Positions 21,450 through 32,411 of a DNA stretch of 64,000 bases are shown in pieces; the stretch's first letter is position 1, and each line of letters starts with the position of its first letter. Position numbers and translations under genes: made by a program. Origin of the DNA: Riptortus pedestris (lineage: Eukaryota > Arthropoda > Insecta > Hemiptera > Alydidae); contig CM032228.1 in assembly GCA_019009955.1 (NCBI GenBank), positions 4,835,001-4,899,000 of the forward strand, read 5' to 3'. Under the pieces are notes generated by a model. The model saw nothing but the letters and a program-made list of their open reading frames with translations. It was not told where the DNA came from and did not search any database.

Positions 21450-21735
21450 GAAAACTAGAAAATGCAAATATCTCGGTTAATATTCAATATAGGGAATCAA
21501 TGTATTTAGCAATATTTATAACATTTAATTTGCAATAAAATTTATTCTGTACACGTTTTCGATCCGACTTGTAGTGACAGAGATACTTCGAATTTTCAAA
21601 ATTCTCCCCCTAAACCTCCCCCCCCCCTCCACCTTGTCCGATTTCAATCGATGGACATTTGAAGATAAATTTAGAAATTTGCGTCATGAGTACGTCCTAA
21701 CTAGCTGACTTCTCTGAAGGGAAATCTGTTAAAAG
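21450..21735 (+). mobile_element. TIR-element copy, internally deleted
   Basis: The body (GCAAATATCTCGGTTAATAT ... TTCGATCCGACTTGTAGTG) is joined near 21645 to the other half (ATCGATGGACATTTGAAG ... GGGAAATCTGTTAAAAG), skipping the (AT)n centre. The same deletion is present in the mirror copy at 35150-35345, so it predates the inverted duplication. Confidence 0.6.
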
Positions 21736-21965
21736 GGAAGAAAGACGTTTTTAATCGTTATGTCTTGCGAGTTGTGAATGAAGGATGCCTAACCTGGACT
21801 TCGCGCACCAACAAACTGGAGACTAAATTGTAAGTTGCTGAATCGACAGGTGTGTGACCAATGTCGGATGGAGTAATGCATTAGGAACACTGAGCTGAGG
21901 AAGCAGGAATAAAGGATGTAGGATGATTGTCAACAGGATGGGCACCGTGAAATGGAAGAGGTTAC

Positions 21966-22668
21966 AGACATGATTAAGGAGCTAGCTGGATGAGGAGCTA
22001 TGGCAGCAAATATGGGAAGGCATCAACTATGGAAGAGGGTGACAGACATGTTGAAGGAGCTAGCTGGATGTGGAGCTATGGCAGGAAATATGGGAAGGCA
22101 ACAACTATGGAAGAGGGTGACAGACAGGATGAAGGAGCTAGCTGGATGAGGAGCTATGGCAGGAAATATGGGAAGGCAACAACTATGGAAGAGGGTGACA
22201 GACAGGATGAAGGAGCTAGCTGGATGAGGAGCTATGGCAGGAAATATGGGAAGGCAACAACTATGGAAGAGGGTGACAGACAGGATGAAGGAGCTAGCTG
22301 GATGAGGAGCTATGGCAGGAAATATGGGAAGGCAACAACTATGGACGAGTGTAACAGGCAAGAGGAAGGAGATAGCTGGAAGAGTAGATATGGGAGGAAA
22401 TATGGGAAGGCAACAACTATGGAAGAGGGTGACAGACAGGATGAAGGAGCTAGCTGGATGAGGAGCTATGGCAGGAAATATGGGAAGGCAACAACTATGG
22501 AAGAGGGTGACAGACAGGATGAAGGAGCTAGCTGGATGAGGAGCTATGGCAGGAAATATGGGAAGGCAACAACTATGGAAGAGGGTGACAGACAGGATGA
22601 AGGAGCTAGCTGGATGAGGAGCTATGGCAGGAAATACGGGAAGGCAACAACTATGGTCAATAGGTTTG
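21966..22668 (+). repeat. 78-bp minisatellite, about 9 copies
   Basis: The unit begins GAGCTATGGCAGGAAATATG and ends GAGCTAGCTGGATGAG. It is 78 bp, a multiple of three, so one frame stays open for 231 codons (21990-22685) with a 26-residue repeat (SYGRKYGKATTMEEGDRQ...). The opposite strand is also open, which weakens the case for a protein. One divergent unit lies near 22343-22403. The mirror array is at 33990-34866. Confidence 0.9.
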
Positions 22669-23119
22669 GCAGTGCTGGCATTTAGACCTGCTCCCCGTCA
22701 GGGAGGCTTTGGCAGTGGCATATTTATACACCAATATAAATATATTCAATAATACAAAATAGGAAATTGAACTATATGGATTAAGATAGTTGAAAAAGAT
22801 ATTGTGTTGTTTAAGCTTATTATGTAACTAAAAATCATTATTATTATAATTACGTAGACTTGATGTTAATGCCATTCCAAAAGAAAAACAAGAAAGTTAT
22901 ACTATCACTTCATTCATAATGCACTGATACTACCTTCATTGATAAAGTTATATGATTACTTCTCATGCATGCTAAGCATCCTTTGGGATAGTTCTAATAT
23001 TAGTATGATGGAATGGGAATTATTAGGATGAAAAATCGGGATATTTCGTAAGATCAAGTGCAATATTTATTCCAAACCAGTTAGTAATTAAAATATAAGG
23101 AGGAGTAGATATATATTTT

Positions 23120-23207
23120 GAGTGAGACGAGAGAGAAGGAGGTGGAAATATTGCACAAGCCTCAACTATATAAACACTCTCCTTGCCCATACAGCCACAG
23201 TCTCAGC
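23120..23207 (+). promoter_or_regulatory. Promoter of cuticle gene 3
   Basis: The GA-rich box lies at about 23124-23142, ATTGCACAA at about 23150-23158, TATATAA at 23167-23173 and the ATG at 23208. The upstream text (TATATTTTGAGTGAGACGAG) is shared with genes 5 and 6; genes 1, 2, 4 and 7 read TTTGGTGTGAGACG or its equivalent. Confidence 0.75.
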
Positions 23208-24196
23208 ATGGCTATCAACAAGGTGAACACTCGTACAACTATTTTATTTCTTCGGTTTTAATAATAATATTTAGAAATATTGTAGTATTATTGATAATTT
23301 TTAAAGATGTTTAGAGTATGAATGAGTATGCTATCGATTAGAAGATAATTTCATACAGTCACACAGAATCTATGAAATTCAACGAATTTTAAAAATTATT
23401 TATTGAAAACTGGATGAATGAAAATTCTTAATTTAAAAAATTAATTATAGAAATTGAGGTGTACTTAAAGGAATTCTAATGCTTTATGGTTTATATTTTT
23501 CAGGTTATCGTCTTCGCCGCTTTGGTGGCAGTTGCTAGGGCTGGAGTAGTCGGTGCACCTGCAGTATACGCCCCAGGAGCACCTCTCGCCAGTGCATATG
23601 CTGCACCATATGCTGCATCCTATGCTGCTCCCCTAGCTAGGGCATATGCTGCACCTCTCGCTGCTCCTCTTGCTGCTAGGGCATATGCTGCACCACTCGC
23701 TGCCAGGTATGCTGCTCCAGTAGCTGTTGCTCATGCTGCTCCAGTAGCTCATGCTGCCGTCGATGAGTACGACCCACACCCACAGTACAGCTACGCCTAT
23801 GACATCCAGGACGCTCTTACCGGAGACTCCAAGAGCCAGCACGAGTCCCGTGACGGAGATGTTGTCCAGGGAAGCTACTCCCTCATCGAACCCGATGGTT
23901 CCAGGAGGACCGTAGAATACACCGCTGACCCAGTCAACGGATTCAACGCCGTCGTCCACAAGGAAGCTGGAGTCCATGCTGCACCAGCTGTTAAGGTTGC
24001 TGCTCCAGTTGCTGTAGCTCATGCTGCTCCCCTTGCTGTAGCCCACGCCCCCATTGCAAGGTACGCTGCACCAGCTCTTGCTGCACCCATTGCAAGGTAC
24101 GCTGCACCAGCTTTTGCTGCACCTCTTGCAAGGTACGCCCCAGCCATCGCCCATGCTCCACTCGCATACTCCGCCGGACATGCTATCCTTCATTAG
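23208..24196 (+). CDS. RR-2 cuticular protein, gene 3 (two exons)
   Basis: Exon 1 is 23208-23222 (MAINK) and exon 2 is 23504-24196, with a 281-bp intron. The product has 235 residues: signal peptide ([18 protein letters not shown]), Ala-Pro-Tyr repeats, RR-2 domain ([20 protein letters not shown] ...), then [18 protein letters not shown] and the tail SAGHAILH. It is predicted to be a chitin-binding cuticle protein. It lacks the [15 protein letters not shown] segment before the RR-2 core that genes 1, 2, 5 and 7 have. Diagnostic residues are RTVEYTADP (Glu) and the VKVAAP insert. AATAAA lies at 24206-24211, just after the stop. The mirror copy is gene 4. Confidence 0.92.
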
Positions 24197-24241
24197 ATAT
24201 AAGTCAATAAAATATTTTTTTATTTTATTTTGTAAATACAT

Positions 24242-25320
24242 ACTCTAAAATCTTAAATAGTTTCCTATTATTTACCCTGCCTGGTCAATCGTAAGGATGT
24301 CGATCCCTTACAAAGATGCATGTACACTTTTTGATGTAAAAGGGATATCAGCAATTTGATCACTTTACACAACTTGTCGAAAATGATCATCCATACTACC
24401 TGGTGCCACATTTTACCATCGTTAACAAATTTAAATGTTTCAAGTAAATCAAACGAACAAGTTCAATGACCTCCTTCCCCACACTTGCTATTTGCTCCAG
24501 CGGTCTTCTCGTCCCACTTCAAGGTGCTAATTTTCAGTAGTTGTTCTGCTTCCTTCTTCAGTAGGTTTCTGCTACACATCGTCACTGCTTTAGTCGCCTG
24601 ACTGTAGATCAACAAGAACAATAGCAATGATGATGTGTACCCTGAACAAGGTAGCTGAAGAGCTACCGAAAATTGGCTCTTGGAGAGCAGATAGCCGATG
24701 TGAAGAAGAAGAACATTCAGCCCAGCGAGGATGTCTACCAAATAACAACTTGTTTAATAGTTAAACCAAGTAAGTAGAAACTCCCATTTCTGCACAAGGG
24801 TGGAATTTACACTATCTAGAGTATTAATAAACACACGGCAGAGTAGTTCCCTTGTTTTGTTATTTTACAATATATCAAATCTTATTTCGAAATAAATTCA
24901 AATACAATAGGAAAAGGCAATTGTCGTACAGATTCAGAGCCCAGACAGCTCCAAGTAAAGACATATTTTCATCACACCAATGATGTCTATACCTCTAGAT
25001 GAGTTAATAAATTTATGACTTGTGCCCTTTTTAAATGTAAATCAAATAATGCATTGACAGTTTCAGTCCGAGTTTTGTATAGATCGGTTACATCTCATTT
25101 ATTCTTCGATATACGACAAAGGTCTATGTAACAAAAGCGGCTATGGTCAACAAAAGAAACAGCGTTTTTTATGTGCATATTTGTCAAAAACCTACAGGAA
25201 ATGAAATATCAAATTTTTCATTTCAGGTGTCCATTATAACTCCACTAGGGGGCTTATAACTCAGTAGTTTGGTCATGAAAAGGTAACAAACAGACACCAA
25301 AGCCAAAAAGTCCGTCACGT
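24242..25320. other. Arm sequence without a recognised gene
   Basis: A 92-codon ORF on - (24463-24741) is partly conserved in the mirror arm (31867-32145, +), including SRNLLKKEAEQLLKISTLKW. The conservation follows from the recent duplication. A perfect small hairpin GGTAGCT-GAAG-AGCTACC lies near 24650. About 25030-25305 is a distant relative of the Helitron-like family. A TIR-like motif (GTCCGTCACGTAGGGACTGC) ends the segment at 25311-25330. Confidence 0.4.
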
Positions 25321-25334
25321 AGGGACTGCGTAAA

Positions 25335-25800
25335 CTAACCAGTGGGCCCTAACATTCGAAGTCCAAGTTTTTGGAAACCTTACCCGAAACTGTGGTTCTA
25401 CCAGACAGAAGCGGTTTTGAGTAAGAGGTGTACGGGGACTACCGTAGGTTTAATGAGCAAACAGTTCCCGATAGGTACAGCGTGCCGAACATCCAGGACC
25501 TCAACACCAACCTCCGAGGAAAGTCCTGCTTCAGCAAACTTGACCTGGATAGAGTATATTACCAGGTGACGGTACCGGAAGAGGACAGAAAGAAGACGGC
25601 AGTGATTACACCATCTGGACTGTTCGAATTCCTCGTCAAGTGTTTCGGCCTGCGGAACGCTGCCCAGACGTTCCAAGGCTCATGGGCAGCATTTAGGCTC
25701 TACCTTATGCTTTTGTGTACTTGGACAGTAACACACTGGTAGTAACTGTCTGTGGACGAACATCGGGTTCACAGGGATGAAGAGGTCCGGATACTAAGCG
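25335..25800 (+). pseudogene. Gypsy RT fragment (left arm)
   Basis: One frame (25428-25742) reads DYRRFNEQTVPDRYSVPNIQ, SCFSKLDLDRVYYQV and GLFEFLVKCFGLRNAAQTFQ. The active-site box reads VYLDSNTLV, with the second Asp replaced by Ser. The text continues in another frame (LSVDEHRVHRDEEVRILSEH). The mirror copy on - is 30838-31270. No other part of this element is attached. Confidence 0.75.
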
Positions 25801-26045
25801 AACATTTTCTTACTATTAATATGATTAAACAAATAAAATTTTAAAATAAAAAGTCTCTTGTAATAAAAAAATATAAACAGCTCGTAACGTAATATAACTT
25901 GATAATAAATAAAGTAAAAGATAAAAAAACTGCCAGGAGCTATCAGCTCATTGCCCGCGTGATAATAATTATTGAGATCAGTTTGACAGGTACTAACTTA
26001 TTATGATTTATTTTAATTGACACCTGTCGGGCAGCCCAGTCGCCG

Positions 26046-28363
26046 CACAGTGGTTGGATGGCCGATCTAGGTCGAAAAAACTGCTAACTTGTTATTATTT
26101 AATGTTTTATGGATTTATTATTATTATACAATTATTTAGTCGTAAATAATAACCACAATATATAAAGAAACTAATAACCACAATATATAAAGAAAAATCC
26201 AAAACGAAGGTAAAAATTGAAATCACAAAAGAAGAACAGTTAATGGGAGATATTGTCAGTTAATCATCACTATCACTATCGCTATAATCGCTTTCTGAAT
26301 CTTTATTTATATTAGAACTTGGAGGCTGCAAAAGCGGTAGCACATCCTTATGTAAATGTTTTCGATTTTTCCTGGTCTCCTTCCTAAAATAATTAATTAA
26401 AGATCTGAAGTCACCAACAGCCTTTGTGCTAAATCCGTATTTGTATCTATTCGAGAGCATTTCCGGGTATGGCACTCTCGAAATCGCCTCAAATCTTTAT
26501 TTCGAGACTCCTGAGCCTCCTCCGATAGGCACAATGCACTTTTTTAATTATTTGGGTGCTATGGGTCAAAATGTTATGAACAATCACGGGCATGTAATAC
26601 CATGAATATGTACTTAGGTATGGCGTTCTTGAATCTTGAACGTATGTCTGCAATTTGTCGACGTTAATCTCATAGCCAGATGACAAAGTAGTCAAGATGA
26701 TGTGAAATCTTTTTAAAAGTTCGTCGTCTAATCCGGTTATAGTGGCACTTTTTTCGTGGTTTTTGAAAAATCGTCTTGCCGTATTCCCGTCATTGCTTGT
26801 ACCAAATCCGGGTTTAGGTCTATCAATTATTAATCCCATCTCATCTTTAAATTTTTTTTGAACTTCCATTTTTCGATTTTTTATTTCTTCTTTGTGTTTA
26901 TTGGTTGTGATAGCCCATTTTTTTATAATAAGTCTGTAACTTATATGAATGAAGCATTCGAGTGACCTAATCCAGGCATGCAATGGGAAATTCCCAAATC
27001 ATAATTTTCTTTGATAGAGGGGAAATTCCAAAATCATAATTTTCTTTGATAGAGGGGAAATTTTGAAAAACTTTGAGAGGGGAAATTTTGAAAAACTTTG
27101 CTGTGGGCAAGAACAAGTCTCATAGTTGTCAAATCCACTCTGGACTGTACATTGAAAGTGACGCAATTCTGAGTAACTACCATATCTCCAGGTCCAGATG
27201 GATAACAATCGTTTTTTGTTTTTCCTAAATGATAATAAGATGGATATATTTTATGATAATGTTTAATGCATGATTCCGAAGCAACTTATATGAATTTTTT
27301 GACTGCTTACAGTCAATGAAAATAGCTAACGCTTCTTCGTTAGTAAATGGGCGGGTTTCATGAAGTTTACTCATTCGAAGTTTTTTAATTTGAGTAGCTA
27401 CATCAGATGAACAAAGAGCTACTTCTTTAATGATGTTAGCTGCATCACGTTTTCCCGACTATCTTACAGCGACTTCAGAAGCAAACACTATTTCATTTAA
27501 AGGTCTTTTTATAATATCTCATATTTTTGTTTTCTTCGTTTTAGCACAGCAGTCTTCAAATGGCTTAATTGGTCGACCTCCAGAAGTAGATGGCAGCGGT
27601 TCCTCTTCATCACATATACATATAAATGTGATAATTTTATCCAACCAAATAGTATTTTCTTTAAAAAACAAATCTTTGTATCGTCCAGCTTCTTGCCATT
27701 TAATTTTAATTTTTGACAACAAATTACTGGTCAATTTTTCCAATGAATGTTGTTGGATATTTTTCACAGCAAATTGTGACAAAATGGTCTCAATTATTGG
27801 CTTTGTGTTTAAACAGGTTTACCAAATAAGAAATCGTCCCGTCTCGTAATTGTGATTTCTTTTTCTGAAAATAGCCCGTATGACAAAGTTACCAAAAATT
27901 AGCAATTCTATTTTTTATGAAATGTTAGTTTGTATTATAAACAACGACAGACATAATTATCATAGCGGTATTATGCGATATATTTTTTTTACGGATCTTA
28001 ACATTTTTTATTTCGTATAATTTTGAGATATTATTGTATTTTTATTATTAACTTACCTATGGATATGGTGTTCATCTTAATAAAATAATTTTAATAATTT
28101 ACTTTCGATAATTTAAATACAGAAAAAACAACCTTTCTAAGTAAATTTTTAGGTCAAACTGAGCTGCAAACTTGTTAATTATTAGAATGAAAACATCGGA
28201 TTTGTCATTGTTTGTGTACTCTTGTGATGTTTGTACGGGTGCTAATTCCAAAATACCAAGCCATATTGGATTAATAGACGTTTCAGATTAAGGCAAATAA
28301 CTTAATTAGATGTTTTGATTTCATGAATTATTTCCACCTAGATTGGCCATCCGGCCCACTGTG
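26046..28363 (-). mobile_element. Transib transposon with RSS-like ends
   Basis: The termini are inverted repeats: left CACAGTGGTTGGATGGCC, right (reverse) CACAGTGGGCCGGATGGCC, both continuing (A/G)ATCTAGGT. Both flanks carry CGCCG (26041-26045 and 28364-28368), a GC-rich 5-bp target duplication as expected for Transib. The interior encodes a RAG1-like transposase on -, broken by frameshifts. Transib is the DNA transposon superfamily ancestral to RAG1, and its ends resemble V(D)J signal heptamers (CACAGTG). The mirror arm at about 30568-30580 has a single CGCCG, the empty site. Confidence 0.9.
26260..27782 (-). pseudogene. Transib transposase, decayed
   Basis: On - the order is an N-terminal piece (27782-27519, MSQFAVKNIQQHSLEKLTS ...), a poorly readable and probably deleted centre (27500-27000), and the conserved C-terminal core at 26983-26489. 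That core has IIDRPKPGFGTSNDGNTARR, FFKNHEKSATITGLDDELLK and WYYMPVIVHNILTHST. After a frameshift near 26480 the tail MPYPEMLSNRYKYGFSTKAV ... SDYSDSDSDD runs to 26260. The core matches the Transib/RAG1 pattern (GNTARRFF, Y..MP..VH). A directly repeated 35-50 bp piece near 27000-27100 (TTTGATAGAGGGGAAATT) breaks the centre. It is non-functional as it stands. Confidence 0.8.
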
Positions 28364-28439
28364 CGCCGGTAGCCCGGCATGGCTTGTAACCTTCCACTGG
28401 CTTGACAGTTGTTGGGGAAGGTTAAGTTAGAATAACTTT

Positions 28440-30490
28440 ATGTTATGCCGTATGTTTTCGTGTACCTTGACAACAACCTGGTCACTTCAGCATCGGAGGA
28501 ACATCATTGGACACACCTCGAAGAAGTCTTCAGGCGACTTAGTCAGCAAGGCCTCACCATCAACCCACTGAAGTAGGAGTTTGCAAGCCTCAGGTGGGTC
28601 ATTGTCAACTCCCAGGGCATCAAAATGCTCCCGGGCAAGCTGGGACAAATTGCAGATTTGCCCCACCCTACCACCAAAGGTCATCTTCGACGCTTTTTAG
28701 GGATGGCTAACTTTTATCGAAGGTGCTTGTCTAAAGCAGCAGAAGTCCGAAGCCGTCTTCAGCTCTCATCGGGAACAGTAAGAAGAATGATGAGTCACCC
28801 TGTGGTCCCCCGAAGCTGAAGAAAACTTCGCCCGATGCCAGCGAGACATCCGAGACGCTGTCATGCTCTCTCACCCATCTCCGGATGCTGATCTGTCTCT
28901 CGCCTGTGACGCATCCAACACTGTAGTCGGAGCGGTCCTCCAGCAGCGAGAAGGAGAACTCTGGAGACCCCTCGGATTTTTTTCTAGGTCCGTCACAACG
29001 GCACAGCAGAGGTACTCCACTTATGACAGAAAGTTGGCAGCAATCTACTGCGCCGCCAAACACTTCAGGCCCTTGATCGAAGGTCGGCAGTTCAGCATCC
29101 TAAAGGACCACAAGCCTCTGGTGTTTTCCTTCTACCAAAAGTCGGAAACAGCCGCAACGATGAGAATCCGCTACGTGAACTTTATTAGCCAATTCACTAG
29201 CGACATTCGTGATGTCGCTGGTGATGAAAACAAGGTGACCGACACCCCCTCGCGATTAGAGGAGATAGACAGCCCAGACACCATGGTGTGCATCTTCCAA
29301 GCCCATCAGGGAGATCACACGATCCCAGAGCTTCTTAATAACCCCAGAGACATCTCCACCCTGAAGTCTCGATCCTATTTACCCCCATCCTTCCGCCAAG
29401 AGGTATTCAGAAAGCTCCATGGACTTTGTCACCCTAATGTTCGTGGTACACGGCGTCTTATATCCCAACAGTATTTCTGGCCAAGCACGAATACCGACCT
29501 TGCGACTTGGACCCGACGCTGCATCGCTTGCCAACGCTCCAAGATTCACAGTGACTCCACCGGTAGCCTTAGCGCAAGCCGGCCGATTGGAGCATGTCCA
29601 CGTAGACATTATTGGACCCCTGCAGCCATCGGATGGGAAGAGATACTGCCCTACCAAGGCTGACAGGTACACCCGCTGGCCGGAAGCCAAACCTCAAGAG
29701 GACATCTCGGCAACAGCCGTCGCCGCCGCCCTCTACCGAGCATGGATTAGCAGGTTTGGCGTCCCTGCTAGGATCACGACAGATCACGGTCGGCAATTTG
29801 AGAGCGAGTTTTCAATAAACTCCTTTACCTCCTCGGAACTCACCGATGTCGGACCACAACATACCACCCGCAGTCTAACGGCATGGTAGAGCGTTGGAAC
29901 AGGACCTTGAAGACAGCCCTCACCGCCCACCTCATCAACTCAAACTCTTGGACAAAGCTGCTACCAACAGTCCTCCTCGGTTTGAGAGCCGCCATTCGGG
30001 GTGACAACTCTACAAATGTGGAAGAGTTGACTTATGGTCAGCCCCTGCGACTACCCGGGGAACTTCTTGAAAGGACCACACAACCAGAAGAGCTAGATGA
30101 CTTTCTCCGCAAACTCCGCGAGAACCTCCATCGTCTCCAGCCTGCCACACACCTCACCATTCCAGCCCCGATCTTTACCCCCAAAAGACCTAAAGACCTG
30201 CTCCCACGTCTTCATGCGTGACGACGCAGTGAGGAAACCACTCACACCACCCTTCACCGGACCTCACCCGGTTCTGGAGAGAGGAGGTATGTGATCCTCT
30301 TCGGCTAAGGAAAGAAATGGTCTCGATCGACAGGCTCAAGCCAGCCCATGTCTTGTAGAATGCCAACGACCCAGTCATCCGAAAAAGCCCCGGCCACAGA
30401 AGCCGATAAGCCTCCATCAAATACCATGACCCGTCAGGGACGAATCATACGTCCTCTTGTCCGCTTCTGTGACCGGGTCATTGGGGGAAG
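28440..30490 (+). mobile_element. Ty3/gypsy pol remnant at the centre of the palindrome
   Basis: In order on +: RT end (VYLDNNLVTSASEEHH near 28460, Asn in place of the second Asp), connection region (GHLRRFLGMANFYRRCLSKA, 28680), RNase H (LSLACDASNTVVGAVLQQ, 28890; YDRKLAAIYCAAKHF), integrase zinc domain ([10 protein letters not shown] ... CIACQRSK), and core ([37 protein letters not shown]). The tail is TRQGRIIRPLVRF. There are stops or frameshifts near 28575, 28800, 29590 and 29830. A purine tract (GGGGGAAG) then TGATGC at about 30491 could be the 3' LTR boundary. Gag and protease are absent. Confidence 0.8.
28863..29663 (+). pseudogene. Gypsy RNase H and integrase N-terminus
   Basis: This 266-codon frame is the longest intact part of the central gypsy. 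It holds RNase H (Asp in CDASN, Glu absent from the shifted TYDRKLAA motif, DHKPLVFSF) and the HHCC zinc region of integrase (H...H, CIACQRSK). The frame then shifts and the integrase core continues in 29419-29889 and 29883-30221. Confidence 0.7.
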
Positions 30491-30837
30491 TGATGCAACG
30501 GCAACTCAGTTATTCCAACTTAACCTTCCCCAACAACTGTCAAGCCAGTGGAAGGTTACAAGCCATGCCGGCGACTGGGTTGCCCGACAGGTGTCAATTA
30601 AAATAAATCATAATAAGTTAGTACCTGTCAAACTGATCTCAATAATTATTATCACGCGGGCAATGAGCTGATAGCTCCTGGCAGTTTTTTTTATCTTTTA
30701 CTTTATTTATTATCAAGTTATATTACGTTACGAGCTGTTTATATTTTTTTATTACAAGAGACTTTTTATTTTAAAATTTTATTTTTTTAATCATATTAAT
30801 AGTAAGAAAATGTTCGCTTAGTATCCGGACCTCTTCA

Positions 30838-31270
30838 TCCCTGTGAACCCGATGTTCGTCCACAGGCGGTTACTACCAGTATGTTACTGTCCAAGTACAC
30901 AAAAGCATAAGGTAGAGCCTAAATGCTGCCCATGAGCCTTGGAACGTCTGGGCAGCGTTCCGCAGGCCGAAACACTTGACGAGGAATTCGAACAGTCCAG
31001 ATGGTGTAATCACTGCCGTCTTCTTTCTGTCCTCTTCCGCTACCGGCACCTGGTAATATACTCTATCCAGGCCAAGTTTGCTGAAGCAGGACTTTCCTCG
31101 GAGGTTGGTGTTGTGGTCCTGGATGTTCGGCACGCTGTACCTATCGGGAACTGTTTGCTCATTAAGCCTACGGTAGTCCCCGTACACCTCTTACTCAAAA
31201 CCGCTTCTGTCTGGTAGAACCACAGTTTCGGGTAAGGTTTCCAAAAACTTGGAATTCGAATGTTAGGGCC
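30838..31270 (-). pseudogene. Gypsy RT fragment (right arm)
   Basis: Mirror copy of 25335-25800 with a few substitutions (for example SCFSKLGLDRVYYQV, Gly replacing the first catalytic Asp). It has no remaining function. Confidence 0.75.
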
Positions 31271-31286
31271 CACTGGTTAGTTTACG

Positions 31287-32411
31287 CAGTCCCTACGTGA
31301 CGGACTTTTTGGCTTTGGTGTCTGTTTGTTACCTTTTCATGACCAAACTACTGAGTTATAAGCCCCCTAGTGGAGTTATAATGGACACCTGAAATGAAAA
31401 ATTTGATATTTCATTTCCTGTAGGTTTTTGGCAAAGATGCACACAAAAAACGCTGTTTCTTTTGTTGACCATAGCCGCTTTTGTTACATAGACCTTTGTC
31501 GTATATCGAAGAATAAATGAGATGTAACCGATCTATACAAAACTCGGACTCAAAGTGTCAATGCATTATTTTATTTACATTTAAAAAGGGCACAAGTCAT
31601 AAATTTATTAACTCATCTAGAGGTATAGACATCATTGGTGTGATGAAAATATGTCTTAACTTGGAGCTGTCTGGGTTCTGAATCTGTATGACAATTGCCT
31701 TTTTCTATTGTATTTGAATTTATTTCGAAATAAGATTTGATATATTGTAAAATAACAAAACAAGGGAACTACTCTGCCGTGTGTTTATTAATACTCTAGA
31801 TAGTGTAAATTCCACCCTTGTGCAGAAATGGGAGTTTCTACTTACTTGGTTTAACTATTAAACAGGTTGTTATTTGGTAGACATCCTCGCTGGGCTGAAT
31901 GTTCTTCTTCTCGACATCGGCTATCTGCACTCCAAGAGCCAATTTTCGGTAGCTCTTCAGCTACCTTGTTGCCATCATCATTGCTATTGTTCTTGTTGAT
32001 CTACAGTCAGGCGACTAAAGCAGTGACGATGTGTAGCAGAAACCTACTGAAGAAGGAAGCAGAACAACTACTGAAAATTAGCACCTTGAAGTGGGACGAG
32101 AAGACCGCTGGAGCAAATAGCAAGTGTGGGGAAGGAGGTCATTGAACTTGTTGGTTTGATTTACTTGAAACATTTAAATTTGTTAACGATGATAAAATGT
32201 GGCACCAGGTAGTATGGATAATCATTTTCGACAAGTTGTGTAAAGTGATCAACTTGCTGATATCCCTTTTACATCAAAAAGTGTACATGCATCTTTGTAA
32301 GGGATCGACATCCTTACGATTGACCAGGCAGGGTAAATAATAGGAAACTATTTAAGATTTTAGAGTATGTATTTACAAAATAAAATAAAAAAATATTTTA
32401 TTGACTTATAT
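31287..32411. other. Right-arm sequence without a recognised gene
   Basis: Mirror of 24197-25320: the Helitron-related stretch, the small-hairpin region and the 92-codon ORF at 31867-32145 (+). The C-terminal half of that ORF matches the left arm but its N-terminal half is in a different frame, which argues against it being a conserved gene. Confidence 0.4.

Larger units (their letters stand above)
20965..28437. repeat. Left arm of a large inverted duplication
   Basis: It is the reverse complement of 30508-35755 with scattered differences. Shared landmarks, from outside in: GGCTCAAATGTTAGTAATAT, the 78-bp array, cuticle gene 3 (gene 4 in the other arm), the 24463-24741 region, a gypsy RT fragment, and CCTTCCACTGGCTTGACAGT. 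Outer parts have diverged more, with unmatched sequence at about 21205-21450. The arm is interrupted by a Transib at 26046-28363 that the other arm lacks. Confidence 0.85.

Noticed and set aside
24463..24741. 92-codon ORF present in both palindrome arms
   Set aside because: Its conservation follows from the duplication itself, and its first half is frame-shifted between arms; no domain recognised.
30348..30671. 107-codon ORF after the central gypsy pol
   Set aside because: The first part is the tail of pol (TRQGRIIRPLVRF); the rest runs into possible LTR and arm sequence.
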